Origin: CAZJYI01 sp964550025
Lineage (GTDB): Bacteria; Verrucomicrobiota; Kiritimatiellia; UBA8416; CAYOBW01
Reading direction: 5' to 3'
DNA length: 13,669 nucleotides
Assembly: GCA_964550025.1 (NCBI GenBank)
Contig: CAZJYI010000233.1
Location: 1-13,669, forward strand
Notes under the pieces: model-generated
Databases searched by the model: none
What the model was told of the DNA's origin: nothing
What the model saw: only the letters and a program-made list of their open reading frames with translations
Made by a program: the position numbers and the translations under genes
Shown: positions 1 to 6,593 of the stretch, in pieces
Layout of the letters: every line of letters starts with the position of its first letter
Numbering within the stretch: position 1 is the first letter of the stretch

Positions 1-2
1 AC

Positions 3-131
3 TCGGTGATTGTCGGGGCCTATGGCGATGACGGCCTCGATGCGCTGGGTGGGATCGCGCTTGACCGGGGAAGTGCTTCCGTCTACGCCCCGCTTGTGGT
101 TCCGCAGGGGACGATCTTCAGCTTCAAGTGA
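3..131 (+). CDS. C-terminal fragment of an unknown protein
   Basis: An open frame enters from the left edge and runs 42 codons to a TGA at 129-131, ending in VVPQGTIFSFK. Codon use is GC-rich at third positions, like the other genes here, so it is probably the end of a real gene. The alternating hydrophobic and glycine residues suggest a beta-strand-rich C terminus. Too little is present to name a family. It converges with the ADP-ribosylglycohydrolase gene on the other strand, and the roughly 145 bases between their stops show no clear terminator. Confidence 0.5.
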   Translation, partial: SVIVGAYGDDGLDALGGIALDRGSASVYAPLVVPQGTIFSFK

Positions 132-276
132 TCGCGGGGGGATTCTCACTACCCGCTTCGCCTGCCTTCGCCGTGCCCGCCGGTGGAGGGCTACGCTGCG
201 GTGTGCCTTCAATGTCTGCCGGACTTGCCGGATTCAGGGTGATGCATGTGGCTGACGGAAGGGTGAGTGGGACAGG

Positions 277-1086
277 CTATTCCTCGTCCAGAGAATCCAG
301 TTGGCCGACGATCTCTGTGATCCCGTGCCGCCTGGTGAACTCCTCGGCCGTCTCCCACAGGGCCTTCGCGGTTCGCCGTCTGACTTGGCGGAGGATTTCC
401 ATTGGAATCTCCCTGTAGTGCGCCTCGGCGATTGCGCCGGCGATGCAGGCCTGGGTGTCTGCGTCACCGCCGAGGGAGACAGCGTTGCGGATCGCATCCT
501 CGAACGAGCTCGAATCCAGGAATGCGATGATCGCCTCGGGGACGGACCCCTGGCTGGTCAGGTCGATCCGGTAGTCGGGTCGGATGGCATCCACCGTGCG
601 CGACAGGTCGTACCCGAAACGCTCTTCGACCGCGCTGCGAATCGCATCCTTGCCGGCCCCGTTTCGCGCAAGGAACACGGCGAGAGCCGTTGCCTGTGCA
701 CCCTTGATGCCTTCCGGGTGGTTGTGCGTGCACTCGGCAGTCTGCCTGGCGTGTTCGAGCACCTCGGTTTCCGATTCGAAGGCGTGGGCGACGGGGCTCA
801 CGCGCATGGCGGAACCGTTGCCGAAACTGTTGTATGGCGCATTTCCCGGCTTTGTCATCCAAACGAGGAACCTGGTGCCGTACCCGCGAAAAGGATGCCG
901 CCGGGCGTATGCCTTGATTGTGAGACCGTAGAAAGTACGTTTGAGGATTGCATCCGCGACAGCGACAGTCAGGACGGTGTCATCCGTGAATGTCGAGGCG
1001 GGTGTGAAGAGCCTGAAGTCCTTGCGTTTCGTTCGGAGGTTCTCGTAGACAGACCCGATGATGTCCCCGGCCATGGCGCCAATCAT
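277..1086 (-). CDS. ADP-ribosylglycohydrolase family protein (DraG/ARH type)
   Basis: This 269-residue protein belongs to the ADP-ribosylglycohydrolase fold, whose members use paired Mg2+ ions to remove ADP-ribose from proteins or other ADP-ribosylated substrates in the cytoplasm. Seen in the sequence: the N-terminal GDIIGS element at residues 7-12; the metal-binding TDDT motif (residues 34-37); a central NSFGNGSAMR stretch (86-95); and the C-terminal metal motif GGDADT (206-211), followed by the usual ACIAGAIAEAHY helix. All expected metal ligands are present and the length is normal for the family. The start is set by a strong AGGAGG five bases upstream of ATG at 1086. An in-frame ATG at 1107 would place that ribosome-binding site inside the gene and is rejected. 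No signal peptide is seen. The substrate cannot be told from sequence, and no ADP-ribosyltransferase partner is nearby. Confidence 0.9.
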   Translation of the reverse strand: MIGAMAGDIIGSVYENLRTKRKDFRLFTPASTFTDDTVLTVAVADAILKRTFYGLTIKAYARRHPFRGYGTRFLVWMTKPGNAPYNSFGNGSAMRVSPVAHAFESETEVLEHARQTAECTHNHPEGIKGAQATALAVFLARNGAGKDAIRSAVEERFGYDLSRTVDAIRPDYRIDLTSQGSVPEAIIAFLDSSSFEDAIRNAVSLGGDADTQACIAGAIAEAHYREIPMEILRQVRRRTAKALWETAEEFTRRHGITEIVGQLDSLDEE

Positions 1087-1091
1087 GTGTG

Positions 1092-1097
1092 CCTCCT
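1092..1097 (-). promoter_or_regulatory. Ribosome-binding site deciding the ADP-ribosylglycohydrolase start
   Basis: The minus strand reads AAAAGGAGG, then CACAC, then ATG. The AGGAGG core at five-base spacing selects the start at 1086 over the in-frame ATG at 1107. Confidence 0.8.
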
Positions 1098-1141
1098 TTT
1101 GGCTCATTCCTGTTGCGAAAGATGGTTGCGTGCGCTCTCAA

Positions 1142-1239
1142 GTAGCCCTCCGCCCGTGGCGGACGGAAGCGGGCTGAGACCGGCGCGAAAGCGTGTTGCC
1201 AGGGGGAAGCCCGCGTTTCCGCCGCGGCGGACGGGCTAC
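1142..1239. repeat. Inverted pair of GTAG-footed palindromes (REP/BIME-like, type 2)
   Basis: Two hairpins face each other in the gap between two minus-strand genes. The left one starts with GTAG at 1142-1145; AGCCC (1144-1148) pairs with GGGCT (1171-1175), and TCCGCC (1149-1154) pairs with GGCGGA (1158-1163). The right one uses AGCCC (1208-1212) with GGGCT (1233-1237), and TCCGCC (1218-1223) with GGCGGA (1226-1231), and ends in CTAC (1236-1239), which is GTAG on the minus strand. A GTAG foot next to a hairpin is the hallmark of REP elements mobilised by RAYT transposases. No RAYT gene is in the window. The rest of the 260-base gap (1087-1346) shows nothing else. Confidence 0.6.
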
Positions 1240-1346
1240 CGGCTCTCCGCAACGGGAACCAGCCCGGAAGCTCGCGACACTGCGTCCGGGTGTGAAGGGT
1301 TGCGACGTTCACCACCTCGCTACGGAGTCGGGTGAAAAATGCTCGG

Positions 1347-1949
1347 CTAGATCGCGGGTCCCCTCACGATAACGACTCCCGGGCCCATCCCGATGCGCAG
1401 ATCGGGAAACCACAGGGCTCGGCCGTTGTGAACACTGACAGTGCCCCCGCCACCATAGTAGGTCTGCCAATGGAATCCGCCTCCACCCCGGCCGGACACG
1501 ATAACGCAGCGCGCACTGCTCGCAGCGATCAACTCTCCCATGATCTCAAGGAGGATTTCGTTCCCAATGGCGCGCACCCGTGCCGTACTCCGGTCGGCCG
1601 AAGCTGTGATACGGGCCATCGCACGTCCTTCAAAGTGGCTGCCGAAAAGCTCGCTCAGCGAGATGCCCCCCGGTGCGCCCGTCGTCGTGACAGTGGCCGT
1701 TGACCCGAACCAATCCGCGGCAACAGGCCCACCGGGCGGCGACAACCGGGATCCAATCTGGTTGATGGTTCGCGATATGCCGGCGGCCGGCCAACTCTCA
1801 CGGCGCAACAGCGGCAAGTGCCGGTCCGGGACCCGTGTCCGCCCGAACAACGCAAAGAGCGCTGCCACCGCACCGCAATTGTTCAGTTCACACTGCACGT
1901 AGTCCGTCATTACCTGCGTGGACTCGAAAGTATCGTTGACACATGACAC
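1347..1949 (-). CDS. Small papain-like (C39-like) cysteine peptidase candidate
   Basis: This is a 200-residue protein of no family I can name firmly. The start is a GTG at 1949, seven bases after a strong AGGAGG. ATGs at 2009 and 1910 have no comparable ribosome-binding site. Near the N terminus, VQCELNNCGAVAAL (residues 18-31) has a glutamine at 19 and cysteine at 25, the Q-x5-C arrangement of papain-fold peptidases. Near the C terminus, GFHWQTYYGGGGTVSVHN (158-175) has a histidine at 160 and an asparagine at 175 after a strand-turn-strand. This resembles the H-[WY]...G.v.v..[DN] end of C39-like peptidases. The middle is low in recognisable motifs. There is no signal peptide, so it is probably cytoplasmic. 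The gene diverges from the sulfatase, 109 bases away, through overlapping candidate promoters. The coding call is fairly sure; the peptidase call is an inference from a few residues. Confidence 0.6.
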   Translation of the reverse strand: MSCVNDTFESTQVMTDYVQCELNNCGAVAALFALFGRTRVPDRHLPLLRRESWPAAGISRTINQIGSRLSPPGGPVAADWFGSTATVTTTGAPGGISLSELFGSHFEGRAMARITASADRSTARVRAIGNEILLEIMGELIAASSARCVIVSGRGGGGFHWQTYYGGGGTVSVHNGRALWFPDLRIGMGPGVVIVRGPAI

Positions 1950-1956
1950 AGCCGCA

Positions 1957-1962
1957 CCTCCT
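1957..1962 (-). promoter_or_regulatory. Ribosome-binding site deciding a GTG start
   Basis: The minus strand reads GAGAGGAGG, seven bases, then GTG at 1949. This is the only good ribosome-binding site near the 5' end of the papain-like gene. Confidence 0.7.
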
Positions 1963-1970
1963 CTCTGTGA

Positions 1971-2000
1971 TTGAATTGCATGCCCTGTGTGCACTAGTAT
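1971..2000 (+). promoter_or_regulatory. Candidate sigma70-type promoter for the sulfatase fusion
   Basis: TTGAAT (1971-1976), an 18-base spacer, then TAGTAT (1995-2000). Each box matches the consensus at four of six positions. It would give an mRNA leader of roughly 50 bases before the GTG start at 2059. It shares bases with the minus-strand candidate. This is read by eye only. Confidence 0.35.
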
Positions 2001-2022
2001 CCGAGGCATGCGAGTTGGTCAA
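1994..2022 (-). promoter_or_regulatory. Candidate promoter for the papain-like gene, overlapping the sulfatase promoter
   Basis: On the minus strand TTGACC (2017-2022) and TACTAG (1994-1999) are 17 bases apart. The -35 box is good (five of six) and the -10 box is poor (three of six). The -10 hexamers of the two divergent candidates overlap almost completely, so the two genes would compete for polymerase if both are real. Confidence 0.3.
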
Positions 2023-2046
2023 GAACGCAGTCCTGACCACTTCCCC

Positions 2047-2052
2047 GGGAGG
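2047..2052 (+). promoter_or_regulatory. Ribosome-binding site deciding the sulfatase GTG start
   Basis: GGGAGG is followed by six bases and GTG at 2059. The protein from this start begins with a proper signal peptide. The upstream in-frame ATG at 1987 would put about 24 polar residues in front of it. Confidence 0.75.
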
Positions 2053-2058
2053 AACACT

Positions 2059-5000
2059 GTGACTCGGAATGTCCGCTTCTTGTTGTCCGCCGCTCTCGTT
2101 GTCGGTCCATGCGCATCGTTGCCCGCCGCGGGGGCAAAGCCGAATATCGTTACCGTCTTCATCGATGACATGGGGTGGTCGGATCTCTCCTGTTTTGGCG
2201 GCAACCGCGTGAAGACCGAACATATCGACCGCCTCGCCGATGAAGGGATCCGGTTTCACAACTTCTATGTCAATTCGCCGATCTGCTCTCCGTCGCGCAC
2301 GGCGTTGACCACGGGGCAGTATCCGCAGCGCTGGCGAATCACGTCCTACCTCTGCAACCGCAAGCGCAATCGCGACCGCGGCATGGCGCAGTGGCTCGAC
2401 CCGAAGGCGCCGTCAGTCGCGCGCGAGCTGCAGCGTGCGGGTTACGCCGCCGGCCACTTCGGCAAGTGGCACATGGGTGGGCAGCGCGACGTGGGCGAGG
2501 CGCCACTCATTACCGAGTACGGCTTCGATCGCAGCCTGACCAACTTCGAGGGGCTCGGCCCGCGCGTATTGCCGCTGTGCGACGCCTACAACGGCAAGAA
2601 GCCGCGGCGGCACGACCTGGGTTCGGCCAACCTCGATCGCGGCCCGATTCGATGGGAGGACCGCTCGGTCGTCACCGCCGCTTTTGTCAAGGATGCGCTC
2701 GCGTTCGTCGACGCGTCCCAGGCCGCCGGGAAACCCTTCTTCCTCAATCTGTGGCCCGACGACGTACACTCGCCGTTCTTCCCGCCCGAGGTGCTGCGCA
2801 ACAAGACCAACAGCGGCAAGCGCGCCCTCTACTACGCCGTGCTCGACGCCATGGACCAGCAACTCGGGGCCCTGTTCGACCGCATCCGCGACGACGGCAA
2901 GCTCCGCAACAACACGCTGATCCTCGTTGCGTCCGACAACGGGCACGAGGAAGGCGCCGGTTCGTCCGATCCCCTTCGCGGCGCGAAGACGTGGCTGTAC
3001 GAGGGCGGCATTCGCTCGCCGCTTATTGCCTGGGGGCCGGGCCTCCTGGCCAAAGGCGTTGCCGGGACGGTGAACAGGGAGTCCGTTTTTTGCGCACTGG
3101 ACCTCAACCGCACGTTCTACACGCTGGCCGGGATCGCGCCGCCGGCGGGTGCGGTCCTCGACGGCGAGGACGTGACCGGGACGTTGCTGGGGAAAGAGAA
3201 GCAGGGTCGCCGCGCCCCCATCTTCTTCCGGCGGCCGCCCGACCGGCCGGGGTCGAAAACGGAAGACAACCCGGACCTGGCCGTCCGCGACGACAAGTGG
3301 AAGTTCACCGTCAACTATGACGGGTCGCGCCCCCAGCTCTTCGATCTCGACGCCGACATTTCCGAGTCGCGGGACGTGGCCGGCAAGCACCCCGCCGTCA
3401 TTGCGCGCTTGAAGAAGGCCGTCTTCGAGTGGAATGCGGCGCTTCCCGTTGACGCGGGCGATCCCTCGTACATCAAGGCAGCCGAAGCAGCCGGGGCAGA
3501 TGCGGGACTTGCGCCGGGCAAGTTCGTCAACCCCATCGGCGAGGGCGCCGATCCGTGGGTCGTCCGCGATCCGAAGAACAGCCGGTACCTCTGGTGCCTG
3601 TCCGAGGGGAACCGTGCCATTGCCGTGCACGCCAGCTACCGGCTGACCTCGCTCGGACAGAAACACGTTGTCTGGCGTGCGCCGGAAACGGGCCCGGTCT
3701 CCCGCGAAGTCTGGGCTCCGGAACTGCACCTGCTGGAGAATCGCTGGCACATCTACTTCGCGGCCTCGGACGGGAGGAACGAGAACCACCTCGCCTACGT
3801 CCTGCGCTCCACGACGGCGAGTCCGCTGGGCCCGTACAAGCTGCACGGGCCCCTGGCGACGGGCAAAGGCGCGGACGGCCGTTCACCCAACATCTGGGCC
3901 ATCGACATGACGCCGCTGCGGCACGGCGACAAGCTCTACGCGCTCTGGTCGGGTTGGGACGCGCCGGGCACCGATAGGCAGTATCTCTACATCGCCCCGA
4001 TGAAGTCGCCGACCGAGCTGGCCGGACCGCGCGTGCGTCTCTGTGGCAACGACGACTACCCGTGGGAGTTCACCGAACCGGGCGGGAAGGGGAGGGGGCT
4101 CAACGAGGGGCCGCAGGTGCTGAAGTCCGGCGGGCGCACGTTCGTCACCTACTCCTGCGGCGCGTCCTGGCTTTCGACGTACAAGTTGGGCCTGCTCGAG
4201 TTGACAGGTAGTGACCCGCTCGACCCGCGCGCGTGGGCCAAGCACGAGAAGCCCGTGTTCAGCGGCACGGACAGGACTTACGGTGTCGGTCATTCCTGTT
4301 TCGCCCCGTCGCTGGACGGCGGCCAATGGTGGCATGTCTTCCACGCCAAGCAGGACTCGAAGCCCGGCTGGCGCCGGGCCGTGTACGTTCAGCCCATGCA
4401 GTTCGGCGAGCGCGGTTTCCCCCTGCTCGGGACTCCTGTGGCGGCGGGGGCGCCTCTTGACCGTCCCGCCAAGGAGCACTTGTCTCCCGCGACGCTTCCC
4501 GTGCGGTCTTCTCTGGAATCCGAGCGTGCGCCGTCGAACTGGAGCTACTACGGGCATCACCAGTTCGTCCTGCCTGCCAAGGACGGCCTTCATCTGGGTC
4601 GCATCCCGGCGGCCCCCATCAACGACTACCGTTGCGGTGAGAAGGTCGTGTTCGATCGGCGTCTGCCCGACGATCTAGTCGTGGGAGTCACCGTCCGCCT
4701 TCTCGGCAACGCCCGGGCGCGCGACGCGGGAGTCCTGTTCCGGACCACGGGTCCGGCCGTTGGCTACGATGCTCAGCGCGGGTACTTCGCCGGCCTGATT
4801 CCGAAGACGGGCCTCGTGATTCTCGGCAAGATGGACGGTCACCGCTGGGAAGAGCTCGCACGAGCGGCGGCAACGATCGATGCCGATAGGCCGCAGCGGC
4901 TGGAGATCGAAGCCGTGGGGGATCAAATCAGCGTCAGCCTGAACGGCGGGAAGCGGATGGCCGTCACCGATGACACGTACGCCGGCGGTGCCATCGGTCT

Positions 5001-5067
5001 GCGCGTGGTGGACACGCACGCCGTGTTCTCGGACCTGGTGGTCCGGCCGGCGAGGGTAGCGAAGTAG
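2059..5067 (+). CDS. Secreted three-part fusion: S1 sulfatase + GH43 glycosidase + concanavalin/LamG-like domain
   Basis: A 1002-residue protein with a signal peptide (about residues 1-26, TRNVRFLLSAALVV then Ala-rich). Residues 28-465 are a formylglycine-dependent S1 sulfatase. Visible are the metal pair D36/D37, the maturation motif C76-S-P-S-R (Cys76 becomes formylglycine), FGKWH (134-138), H237, SDNGH (292-296, D293/N294 binding metal) and K310. The domain ends in the usual LFDLDADISESRDV segment. Residues about 490-800 are a five-bladed GH43 propeller: GADPWV with candidate base D498, VWAPELH (551-557), WAID with candidate pKa-modulating D616, LNEGPQVL with candidate acid E683, and VGHSCFAPS with a propeller-centre His745. 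GH43 enzymes mostly cleave arabinose- or xylose-containing glycans. Residues about 815-1000 look like a LamG or 3-keto-disaccharide-hydrolase-type jelly roll that may bind sugar. Inference: one exported enzyme removes sulfate and cuts the sugar of a sulfated polysaccharide. The activating formylglycine enzyme is not in the window. The GH43 subfamily is uncertain. Confidence 0.9.
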   Translation: MTRNVRFLLSAALVVGPCASLPAAGAKPNIVTVFIDDMGWSDLSCFGGNRVKTEHIDRLADEGIRFHNFYVNSPICSPSRTALTTGQYPQRWRITSYLCNRKRNRDRGMAQWLDPKAPSVARELQRAGYAAGHFGKWHMGGQRDVGEAPLITEYGFDRSLTNFEGLGPRVLPLCDAYNGKKPRRHDLGSANLDRGPIRWEDRSVVTAAFVKDALAFVDASQAAGKPFFLNLWPDDVHSPFFPPEVLRNKTNSGKRALYYAVLDAMDQQLGALFDRIRDDGKLRNNTLILVASDNGHEEGAGSSDPLRGAKTWLYEGGIRSPLIAWGPGLLAKGVAGTVNRESVFCALDLNRTFYTLAGIAPPAGAVLDGEDVTGTLLGKEKQGRRAPIFFRRPPDRPGSKTEDNPDLAVRDDKWKFTVNYDGSRPQLFDLDADISESRDVAGKHPAVIARLKKAVFEWNAALPVDAGDPSYIKAAEAAGADAGLAPGKFVNPIGEGADPWVVRDPKNSRYLWCLSEGNRAIAVHASYRLTSLGQKHVVWRAPETGPVSREVWAPELHLLENRWHIYFAASDGRNENHLAYVLRSTTASPLGPYKLHGPLATGKGADGRSPNIWAIDMTPLRHGDKLYALWSGWDAPGTDRQYLYIAPMKSPTELAGPRVRLCGNDDYPWEFTEPGGKGRGLNEGPQVLKSGGRTFVTYSCGASWLSTYKLGLLELTGSDPLDPRAWAKHEKPVFSGTDRTYGVGHSCFAPSLDGGQWWHVFHAKQDSKPGWRRAVYVQPMQFGERGFPLLGTPVAAGAPLDRPAKEHLSPATLPVRSSLESERAPSNWSYYGHHQFVLPAKDGLHLGRIPAAPINDYRCGEKVVFDRRLPDDLVVGVTVRLLGNARARDAGVLFRTTGPAVGYDAQRGYFAGLIPKTGLVILGKMDGHRWEELARAAATIDADRPQRLEIEAVGDQISVSLNGGKRMAVTDDTYAGGAIGLRVVDTHAVFSDLVVRPARVAK

Positions 5068-5079
5068 CCGAGCAACAAG

Positions 5080-5667
5080 ATGGCCTCGGCCAGGGCGATG
5101 TTGACGGAATGGCCACATAAGGCACAGAAGTCACAGAATAGGGAGGAACTCCTCGGTGTTGTTTCACTCTGGCGCGTGTCCCCTGAGAGGGAGAGCGGGT
5201 TGGCAAAGGCGCTCGCCGGCCGGTCGGCCTCCCCGTTCTCCGTCAAGGCCGCGAATGCCGACCTGACCATGACCGTCACAGGCGTCCGGGGAGAGGAAGT
5301 GCTGGGTGCTGCAGCGTTCAGTCCGAACTTCCGCGGTCTGGGAATCGGTGCGGGGACCTTCAAGCAGGTTGATGACGGGGAGGCATTGCTGATACGGTTC
5401 AACCGTGACGTGATCGTAGAGTTCGCGTCCGTCGTTGCCGGGAACGGCCAGTGCGGCGGATTCTACCGGGTGGGCGACGGCGCGCCGCTGGCGATCTACT
5501 GCGTTGATGCGGACAACGACTCGAAAGAGCAGCACGGAGTCCTCGGCGACATCGGTGTTCTGAAGGCAGGCAGGACGCTGCGTCTCGACAGCCGTTCACA
5601 CCTCGGAGTGGAACCTCCGGGGCGCTGGCGGCTGGGAGCCCTGTCGGTGCGTGCGTTGGGAAAGTGA
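5080..5667 (+). CDS. Unknown beta-sandwich protein with an uncertain or damaged 5' end
   Basis: The frame is open for 195 codons from ATG 5080. Codon use is gene-like from about residue 40 onward. The middle part, with FKQVDDGEALLIRFNRDVIVEF (roughly 94-115, broken here as FKQVDDGEALL then IRFNRDVIVEF), resembles exported beta-sandwich proteins of Planctomycetes and Verrucomicrobia, where a 'DGGESLTLTFDQDV'-like strand pair recurs. I cannot assign a named family. The first 40 residues are odd: they contain no signal peptide and are partly encoded by a 9-bp tandem repeat (5114-5140). An alternative TTG at 5200 has an AGGGAG six bases upstream but also lacks a signal peptide. The gene may have lost its true 5' end when the repeat arrived. 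It lies 12 bases after the sulfatase fusion. Confidence 0.5.
   Translation: MASARAMLTEWPHKAQKSQNREELLGVVSLWRVSPERESGLAKALAGRSASPFSVKAANADLTMTVTGVRGEEVLGAAAFSPNFRGLGIGAGTFKQVDDGEALLIRFNRDVIVEFASVVAGNGQCGGFYRVGDGAPLAIYCVDADNDSKEQHGVLGDIGVLKAGRTLRLDSRSHLGVEPPGRWRLGALSVRALGK
5114..5140 (+). repeat. Three units of a 9-bp tandem repeat (CACARAAGN family)
   Basis: The units read CACATAAGG, CACAGAAGT and CACAGAATA. The same period and consensus reappear at 9924-9950 and, inverted, at 10018-10035, so this is a dispersed element rather than a local accident. Confidence 0.6.
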
Positions 5668-5689
5668 CTCCTGGCGCGGTAGGAACGAT

Positions 5690-5750
5690 GTAGCGGAAGA
5701 CGCCAAGTCTTCCGATGGCTGGGATCGGAACGCTTGGCGCGTTCCGCTAC
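5690..5750. repeat. Inverted pair of GTAG-footed palindromes (REP/BIME-like, type 1)
   Basis: Left hairpin: GTAG (5690-5693), stem CGGAAGAC (5694-5701), loop GCCAA (5702-5706), stem GTCTTCCG (5707-5714). Right hairpin: stem CGGAACGC (5726-5733), loop TTGGC (5734-5738), stem GCGTTCCG (5739-5746), then CTAC (5747-5750). Read on the minus strand, the right unit is GTAG, CGGAACGC, loop GCCAA, GCGTTCCG, so the foot and loop are identical. The stems differ at inner positions but remain perfectly paired. The two units also pair with each other over 25 of 29 positions (5688-5716 with 5724-5752). It lies between two plus-strand genes and could weaken read-through. Confidence 0.8.
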
Positions 5751-5811
5751 ATGGTCCCTGCCTGTTGCCCTGTGGCTGGTGTTGAACAGAGAAGAAAGGA
5801 GAGCAGGAGAG

Positions 5812-6552
5812 ATGAGAAGAGCAAGTGTACTGATGGTCCTCGCGGTGTTTTGTTTGGTAACGGGCGGCCTTGCCGCCGACGAAATGCCCCTGGTGCACCA
5901 GGATGACTTCGAGAGCGCGGACGCGCTGTCTCGCTGGATCCCGACCCAGGCGGACAAGTGGAAGATCACGGACACGGAATCCGACCAGGGCAAGGCGCTT
6001 CACAATCTGGGGGCGAGCCGGGCCTACAAGCCGCCGCATCGCAGCCCTCTCAGCATCACGCTCCTGAAGGACAAGGTCCTGGGTGACTTCGTCCTGACTG
6101 CTAAGGTCAAGACGCTCCAGACCTCGCGCGGGCACCGCGACATGTGCATCTTCTTCGGGTGGCAGAATCCCGCTCACTTCCATTATGTGCATTTGGGCGA
6201 GAAGCCCGACCGGAACTCCAGCCAGATCTTCATCGTGAAGGACAAGCCCCGCACACCCATCACGAAGACCAACACCGGCGGTATTCCCTGGAAGGACGAC
6301 ACGTGGCACGATGTCAAGCTCGTGCGCAAGGTGAAGGACGGCGTCATCGAGGTCTACTTCGACGACATGAAGACTCCAGCCAAGACGGCCGTGGACACAA
6401 CGTTCCAGTGGGGCCTGGTCGGCCTCGGATCTTTCGACGACCTCGGCATGTGGGACGACGTCAGGATCAACGGCGTCCTCGTCGAGGGCCAGTCTCCCGT
6501 TCTGCCCGATAGCAAGGGCGAGGGCGACAAACGAGCCAAGGCGAAGAAGTAG
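5812..6552 (+). CDS. Secreted concanavalin A-like (LamG/DUF1080-like) protein
   Basis: This 246-residue protein starts at ATG 5812 behind a purine-rich AAGGAGAGCAGGAG. It has a clear signal peptide (MRRASVLMVLAVFCLV then TGGLAA, cleavage near residue 22). The mature part begins with a DDFESADALSRW segment. It continues with FVLTAKVKT, MCIFFGWQNPAHFHYVHLG, W-x-DVKLVRK and GLVGLGSFDDLGMWDDVRING, the strand pattern of concanavalin-like jelly rolls found singly or as add-on domains in planctomycetal hydrolases. The tail (about 225-246) is charged and Lys-rich. No catalytic residues can be claimed. It resembles in type the C-terminal domain of the nearby sulfatase fusion, so a sugar-binding or periplasmic accessory role is plausible. 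It ends 41 bases before the SNF2 gene. Confidence 0.75.
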   Translation: MRRASVLMVLAVFCLVTGGLAADEMPLVHQDDFESADALSRWIPTQADKWKITDTESDQGKALHNLGASRAYKPPHRSPLSITLLKDKVLGDFVLTAKVKTLQTSRGHRDMCIFFGWQNPAHFHYVHLGEKPDRNSSQIFIVKDKPRTPITKTNTGGIPWKDDTWHDVKLVRKVKDGVIEVYFDDMKTPAKTAVDTTFQWGLVGLGSFDDLGMWDDVRINGVLVEGQSPVLPDSKGEGDKRAKAKK

Positions 6553-6593
6553 TAACTTCGCACTCGACACGCTCCCAGCCTGGAACTGCACGG

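Noticed and set aside
1142..1239. Reading the GTAG palindrome pair as another attC site
   Set aside because: No AAC/GTT cores and no 9/8-nt L boxes. The two halves are separate nested hairpins with GTAG feet.
301..1335. 344-codon open frame on the plus strand
   Set aside because: It is antisense to the ADP-ribosylglycohydrolase, which has all its catalytic motifs and a good ribosome-binding site.
1987..2058. ATG 1987 as the sulfatase start
   Set aside because: It lacks a ribosome-binding site and would bury the signal peptide behind about 24 polar residues. GTG 2059 has GGGAGG at six-base spacing.
2413..3846. 477-codon open frame on the minus strand
   Set aside because: It is the antisense shadow of the sulfatase/GH43 fusion, with Arg/Val/Glu-biased translation and no motif.
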